Below are positions 58,848-64,000 of a DNA stretch of 64,000 bases, in pieces. Position numbers and translations under genes: made by a program. The stretch comes from Lasiosphaeria ovina. Taxonomy: Eukaryota; Ascomycota; Sordariomycetes; Sordariales; Lasiosphaeriaceae. The stretch spans positions 4,013,231-4,077,230 of the forward strand of contig JAULSN010000005.1 of NCBI GenBank assembly GCA_033439765.1, in the 5' to 3' direction. The first letter of the stretch is position 1, and the number at the start of each line of letters is the position of its first letter. The notes under the pieces are model-generated. The model worked only from the letters and a program-made list of their open reading frames with translations, was not told the DNA's origin and ran no database searches.

Positions 58848-59600
58848 GTGGAATTCGAGATCTTCTATCGATACTTAATAAATAAGTTAGAAGGTAACGC
58901 TAACCACTTTACTACCGACCGCGTACGTATAGCGTATATCGAGAACTATTTAGTAGGCGTAGCCTCGGATACGATTAATCCCTATATATCGAATAACTAC
59001 CCTAAACTAATTACTATTAGTAACGCCTTACTCGATCTTATCTAGTCCGAATAGTATAACCCGAATCGCCTTAAGACCGCTTAGGATAACTACGATAAGT
59101 TGGCTATAGAAAACGTCGGTAACGATTATATTAAGTTTAAGAATAAGTTTATTCATTTGGTAGATAAGGTCTATAAACCGAAATCGGAATGGATTATAGA
59201 GTTCCGCCGTAAGATTTACCCTAGCTATATTACCGCTATAATACCTATATTCTTAGCCCCGGACGCCACTTTCGAGAGCGTCGCTAAGTACGGATAAAGT
59301 ATTACCCGAAACTTCACTAATATACGTTAGCGAAAAGAGGCTAAGTAGAAGGACCTGGTTCCTACCGTAAAGAAAGATAAGACTCGCCGTAGCGGTAGTT
59401 ACCGCCCTAATACCCCTATTGGGAACCTAAAGCTAGTAGCCTCGGGTAACTCCCCGTCGCTTCCCCTACGTCCTAATAAGACCGAAGCTATATAGCTTAC
59501 TAAGGAAGGTCGTTACTTCGTATACCGCGAGAAAGGCTACGTCCAGAATAATTGCCCGCTTAAGGAGTAAGCTCGTCGCTAATAGGAAGCCAAAATCCGA
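58848..59600 (+). pseudogene. gag relic with mutated zinc knuckle
   Basis: Open pieces (EFEIFYRYLINKLEGNANHF; DYIKFKNKFIHLVDKVYKP) separated by TAG/TAA match a gypsy capsid. At 59514-59555 the spacing of a C-x2-C-x4-H-x4-C zinc knuckle is kept, but the first two Cys and the His all read Tyr, while the last Cys survives. Those changes are G-to-A and C-to-T transitions, so both strands were hit. Confidence 0.75.
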
Positions 59601-61049
59601 GCTATTATATAGTAATTTGATTCGGACTCGGAGGAAGATAGTAGCTAGTCTTCGTCGATAAGTGATAATAATAATACCGATATCGAGTTAATAAACTAGG
59701 CGCCCTAGGAAATAAGGACTCCCTCCTAGGGAATATATCCCTAAGATCGACGAAGAAGAAGATAGGATTAAGTATACTAAGATAAGGTATCTCGTTAGAA
59801 TAATTAAGTAATAGTTCCTTCGATATTAGCCCCCTTATCGGTGGAGGTTCCTTCCTTTATAATTATAGTATAGCTAATAATGGATTTTCTCTTTCTACTT
59901 CTAACGTATTAATGGATACGGGAGTAGATAGTTATATATTTATAAGCCTTAGATTTACTAAACGAATAGTAAAGTACTTATAGTCCGATTAATTAGATAA
60001 CTTTCGTAAGAGAGGAGTTTCCGACTATCGAGGTAAGCCTATATAGGATATTAGTAGGCTAGTACGAGGGTACCTCCGTATATAAGGGCGAACTATTTAT
60101 AATAAATGGATAATCGTACTCGAGATGAGGTACGATATCCTTATTAGTAAGAACTAGTTCGTATATTACGATGTATAGGCGGACTATATAAAGTAGTACC
60201 TACTATTCCCCCCCGACTAGAACGTCGACCCGCGGTGCTGGATAGATATCCCGGTCGGGAAGATTAAGCTTCTTAAGAGTAAGAGCTATTAGGAGGATAT
60301 AGTACGGAGGTAACGGGCTATAGACGCCGAGGATAAACGACGTTAGGATGGACGTAGTATCCGTAATCGAATTAAGATCCTAGAGTAATAAGCTATTGAA
60401 CCAGAACCTACCACTTCTCCTACGCCTACCCCTACTACTCCCCGTCTAAAGAAAGTTCGTTTCCTTAACTAATAACCCCGGAGGTCGTCGTCTAGTAACT
60501 TCCAGTAATACGAGCTAAACCGTATAGAGCGGGAACTCCATAATAGTAGTAGTAGCGATAATAAGGAAGGTCAACTAAGCCTACCGGAACTAAGTTAACC
60601 GAAGGTAACGATTGCTTCCTTATACCCGGAAACGGATATTCGCGGGCGATATAAGATAAAGCGAGACGCTATTAGCTAGTATAAAGAGCGTATACCTAAC
60701 CTACGTATAGTTAGAGCTATATCGTTCCTTAAGACGGCCTATAAAGCGTAGGACTCTATCTATATTATATCGTTATATAAGCTAGACCGGTATATCTAAG
60801 ACCGCCGGGAATAGTAGTTACTAAAAGACGATATAGATCTGGCTAAGAAAATTATCTAGACCGTCCCTATAGCGTACTATAATTTCCTGGACGTCTTTAG
60901 TAAAGCCGAATCGGACGTTCGCGTACCCCACCGCCTAGGAAAGGCTAATTACCGTATCGAGCTATTAGAAGGTAAGACCCTAGAGAAAGACCTTATCTAT
61001 AGCCCTCTCTATAAGATATCTCTAGAGGAACTGGAGGCTTATCGTATAT

Positions 61050-62260
61050 ATATTACGGAGCACCTATAAAAGGGATTTATCGAGCCTAGCTTAGCCCCCT
61101 AGGTAGCCCCGGTACTAATAGTAGCCAAGCCTAGAGGAGGACTCCGTTTTTATATCGACTACCGACGACTGAACTTAATTACCCGGAAGGATCGGTACCC
61201 GATCCCCCTTATCGACGAGACCCTCGCGCTAATTACTAGTAAGAAGATCTTTACCAAAATCGATATCCGGTAAGCCTTCTATAGGCTAAGAATCCACGAC
61301 GATAATATCGAATTAACCGCGTTCAGGATAAGGTACGGGTCCTACTAGTACCGAGTCCTACCCTTCGGGTTAACTAATAGACCCGCTACTTTCTAGCGAT
61401 TTATTAACGAAGTATTAGTAGAATACCTCGATATATTCTATAGTACCTATATCGATAATATTCTTATCTTTTCTAACTCCCTAGAGGAATATAAGGAGTA
61501 TATTAAAAAGGTCCTCGCTAAGTTAAGAGAGTACGGCCTCTAGGCCGATATTAAGAAATACGAGTTCTACGTTACCGAGACTCGCTATTTAGGCTTTATT
61601 ATCGGAAAAGACGGTATACGCGTAGACCTAGAAAAGACCTCCGTAGTCAGAAACTAGGAAAGGCCTACGACCGTAAAAGGGATCTAGTCTTTCCTCGGAT
61701 TCTATAACTATTTCCGCCGGTTTATTAAAGATTATAGCCGGATAGCCCGCCCTATAACGGACCTTACGAGGAAAGACTAACCATTCGTATAGTTACCCTA
61801 TTATTAGGAGGTATTTGAGGAGCTTAAGTACTCCCTACTTACCGCCCTACTACTCGGATACTTCGACTTCTATATAGAAACCCATATAGAAACGGACTCC
61901 TCGAACGGCGTAGTTATAGGAGTACTTACGTAGATAGGGGAGGATAGCGAATAATACCTAGTAGCCTATTATTCAGAAACCCTATAAGGAGCCGAGCATA
62001 ATTACCCGATATAAGATAAAGAGCTCCTCGCTATCGTTAGAGGTCTGGAAACCTAGCGTACTATACTATAGGGGTTATAGAAACCATTCCTCACTATTAC
62101 CGACTATAAGGCTCTTAAGTTCTACTCGGAGAAGAGACTATTAGGTTAGCGATAAGCGAACTAGTAGGATGATTTATTACGATATAACGTCCAGTTTACG
62201 TATCGACTAGGGAAGGAGAATATTATAGCGGACGCGCTCTCTTATAAAATAGAAGATCTA
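61050..62260 (+). pseudogene. Reverse transcriptase and RNase H relic
   Basis: Recognisable RT segments: [44 protein letters not shown] and YIDNILIFS at 61448, where the family's active-site YIDD has lost its second Asp. RNase H follows (YIETDSSNGVVIGV; DKELLAIVRGLE). Many in-frame stops make it non-functional. Confidence 0.82.
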
Positions 62261-62639
62261 GTTACTATTAAAGCGAAGCGTAAAGCGGAACGTTATATAT
62301 AGATCTTTAAGCTACTAGAGGGACAAATTAGTATGCTAGCCTAGGATAAAGGAGATGAACTCCCCTCCCCGGAGTAGACTAGTACGCTAGCCCTAAAGAT
62401 CTCCCTCCTAGAGAACGACGAACCGCTAGCTTAACCTTTAGGTATCGAGGTTATCGACGAGATTATTACCGCTAATCGTAAGGATCCGGAGATAAGCGTA
62501 TAGCGAGAAAGAGCGTAATAGGGAGATACTAAGTTCGCCCTATCCGAATTAGGACTCCTTATACGCGATGGAAAACTAGTAGTCTTAGGAAAGGATAACC
62601 TCTAGATATTACTTATAAAAGAGGTTTATAGTAGAATTA

Positions 62640-62825
62640 TTACGGCTTATCCCGGGCGTAATAAAACTTTCAAACTCTTAAAGCTATACTACTAATAGCC
62701 CGAAATAAGGACGTTCTCCAACTAATATATTACGAACTATATAGCCTACTAACTAGTACGCCACCCTAGGGATAAGACCCCTAGTTTACTATATCCCTTA
62801 CCTATTCCACTCCGGCCTTAGTCTT
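62640..62825 (+). pseudogene. Integrase zinc-binding relic, broken by the solo LTR
   Basis: Reads YPGRNKTFKLLK, PEIRTFSN and LVRHPRDKTPSLLYPLPIPL, with Tyr in positions where His and Cys of the HHCC motif belong. The frame stops at 62825, where the nested LTR begins, and resumes at 63609. Confidence 0.78.
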
Positions 62826-63603
62826 TGTTAGTTTTTAATATATATATTTTTTACCTTATATAAAATAAACGATATAAAAAGAACTATAAGAGGTAAAAAT
62901 ATATAATAAATATATTTATACTGCTTACGTAATAATACAACTATAAATAATTGTAGGTCTCTTACATAAGCAATCTTATGTAAGCTGCAAAGCTTACATA
63001 CACAACGACCTACACCTTACATAACGTAATGTAACCACAACCACTTAATGCCCCGCGTATACGGTCTTTGGAATCGATCCAACTGCCACAGGTGTTGGCC
63101 CCGCACGGCCAGGGCAGTAGGCGACCTTCAGGCAACCGGTTCCAACAGCCAGGCCGCTCACAGGGCCACCTGGCCGCGGACCGGGCCACCTGCCGGCCAC
63201 CTGCAACAGGCCCGGGCCAACTAGCCGCAGGCCCTGCCGGGCCGGCTACGACCTTGGCCAACGATCCTCTGTTGGCTTCAGACCGTTGTTCGAAGTGTTG
63301 AACAGAGCCGAGTTCCGTTCAACCGAGTCCACACAAGCTGGTATAATAAGGGGACCATTTTCCCACCTTTGTATTTAGAAGAATAACATCTCAATTAGTC
63401 TTCGACTAATCACAACAATCTAAATACCATTCTGCTCCACTTTTTCTGCTCTTCATTATCATCCATTCTGCCATCCTTCACCGCCTTCGAATCTATCTCA
63501 CGGAAGCTCCAAACCTTACCTTCCGTTAAAACCTTTCCATAACTACCACTCTTCCAACTGCTTGAAAACTAATTAATGCTCTATCGATATAACCTCTTCA
63601 ACA
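62826..63603. mobile_element. Solo LTR (778 bp) nested in the gypsy integrase
   Basis: Begins TGTTA and ends CAACA, the usual TG..CA of LTRs. It is flanked by a direct 5-bp duplication GTCTT (62821-62825 and 63604-63608). The gypsy integrase reading stops exactly at its left edge and resumes at its right edge. A TATA box (TATAATAAGG) lies near 63341. There is no coding capacity. The middle (63060-63300) is GC-rich and keeps CpA, unlike its RIPped surroundings, so the insertion probably came after the RIP. The first 200 bp are AT-rich. Orientation was taken as uncertain, though the TATA box suggests plus. Confidence 0.82.
62961..63030. repeat. Hairpin and CTTACATA repeats inside the solo LTR
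   Basis: CTTACATAAG (62961-62970) and its inverse CTTATGTAAG (62975-62984) form a perfect 10-bp hairpin with a CAAT loop. A second overlapping hairpin is TAAGCT-GCAA-AGCTTA. CTTACATA recurs at about 62993 and 63014. Confidence 0.8.
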
Positions 63604-63608
63604 GTCTT

Positions 63609-63762
63609 CGATAGTTATTAACTTTAAAAGCCAACCCTTAGACCGATACGGATTCGATAATATTCTCGTAATAGTAGATAGACTTAGTAAGTAACCCTAA
63701 TATATCCCCTATTATAAGAACGCTACGGCTAAGGACGCTACCCTAATATACTATAAGGGACC
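63609..63762 (+). pseudogene. Integrase core relic continuing after the solo LTR
   Basis: Reads YGFDNILVIVDRLSK with a following stop, then YIPYYKNATAKDAT, the standard start of a gypsy integrase catalytic core. It ends abruptly at 63762, where a second LTR-like sequence starts. Confidence 0.82.
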
Positions 63763-64000
63763 TGTTACGGCACGGCCGAACTGAGGTCCGTGGTGCCGCA
63801 ACCATGCCCTAGCTACAAGCCCTGATATGAAGGCCCCACTCCTCCTAATCGGGACTAGGGCCACGACCCCGCACACCACCACAAAACTGCCAGCCTATAG
63901 GGCACGTAGGCTTCTTCTTTTCCTTTTCCTTTCTTTAGCTTAGTTATCTACGAATCTAGTTACTATTTACTTATAGCCTCGCCTCTTGTATATGCCTGCC
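63763..64000 (+). mobile_element. Start of a further LTR-type insertion (runs off the window)
   Basis: The integrase reading breaks at TGTTACGG (63763), which resembles the TGTCACGG start of the gypsy LTR. A pyrimidine-rich tract near 63910-63935 and TAGTTACTATTTACTTATAG follow, a layout like that at 57650-57745. The right end and duplication lie outside the window. Confidence 0.5.

Larger units (their letters stand above)
57489..63762 (+). mobile_element. RIP-degraded Ty3/gypsy LTR retrotransposon, cut by later insertions
   Basis: The order LTR, gag, protease, reverse transcriptase, RNase H, integrase marks a Ty3/gypsy element. A likely 5' LTR starts TGTCACGG at 57489 and may end near 57761. 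Traces: gag (from about 58850), zinc knuckle relic (59514-59555), protease LMDTGVDSY (59909), RT from about 61060 with PFGLT and YIDN (61448-61459), RNase H with IETDSSNGVV (about 61890), the integrase zinc region (about 62640-62770) and part of the integrase core (63609-63760). Nearly every line has TAG/TAA stops and CpA is very scarce, the RIP signature. No 3' LTR of its own is in the window. A solo LTR lies inside it at 62826-63603. Confidence 0.85.

Noticed and set aside
58848..59297. Two short open frames as separate genes
   Set aside because: They are gaps between RIP-made stops in a gypsy gag.
63296..63603. A 308-bp LTR bounded by TGTTGAA and TTCAACA
   Set aside because: Its left flank lacks a duplication matching the right flank; moving the left end to 62826 gives a perfect GTCTT pair and explains the integrase break.

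Overview
The window is nuclear DNA of a filamentous ascomycete. Short introns of about 55-120 bp (GT..AG, once GC..AG), GC-rich third codon positions, Ser/Pro/Gly-rich tails, a HET-domain gene, an AcuK/ERT1 regulator and a GH30 xylanase-type gene all fit Pezizomycotina. The house-keeping set and the style of the repeats suggest Sordariomycetes, possibly Sordariales; that placement is inference. The TA-rich right end carries the signature of RIP (repeat-induced point mutation): CpA almost gone, and TAG/TAA codons where Trp or Gln belong.

Layout. 1-1.1 kb: the last exons of an unidentified membrane protein and a large T/A palindrome. 1.1-2.4 kb: a structurally complete, un-RIPped Tc1/mariner copy with 28-bp inverted repeats and a TA duplication. 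2.7-31 kb, gene-dense core: glutathione reductase (-), mitochondrial Holliday-junction resolvase (+), a short RecQ helicase (-), a 2.7 kb gene-poor stretch, SOG2 (+), a BLOC1S1-like protein (+), TSC13 enoyl reductase (-), MTR4 RNA helicase (+), DSC3-like E3-complex subunit (-), an unusual Rho/Ras-like GTPase (-) and kynurenine aminotransferase (+). 31-47 kb: aldehyde dehydrogenase (-), xanthine dehydrogenase (+), the meiotic SPO22/ZIP4 protein (-, nine exons) and an AcuK-type zinc-cluster regulator (-) with two micro-exons. 48-54.6 kb: a HET-domain gene between two oppositely oriented copies of one MITE family, then a GH30 glycosidase. 56-64 kb: a repeat graveyard with a RIP-ruined intron-bearing DDE transposon, a RIP-ruined Ty3/gypsy element, a solo LTR nested in the gypsy integrase with a 5-bp duplication, and the start of another LTR cutting the same integrase.

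The genes do not form a biosynthetic cluster. They cover redox balance (GLR1), DNA maintenance and meiosis (CCE1/YDC2, RecQ, SPO22), RNA surveillance (MTR4), polarity (SOG2), lipid elongation and sterol/ER quality control (TSC13, DSC3), Trp/purine/aldehyde metabolism (KAT, ALDH, XDH), carbon-source control (AcuK), non-self recognition (HET) and cell-wall degradation (GH30). Exon models were built by hand by joining splice sites so that family motifs read through; junctions are stated so they can be tested against transcripts.
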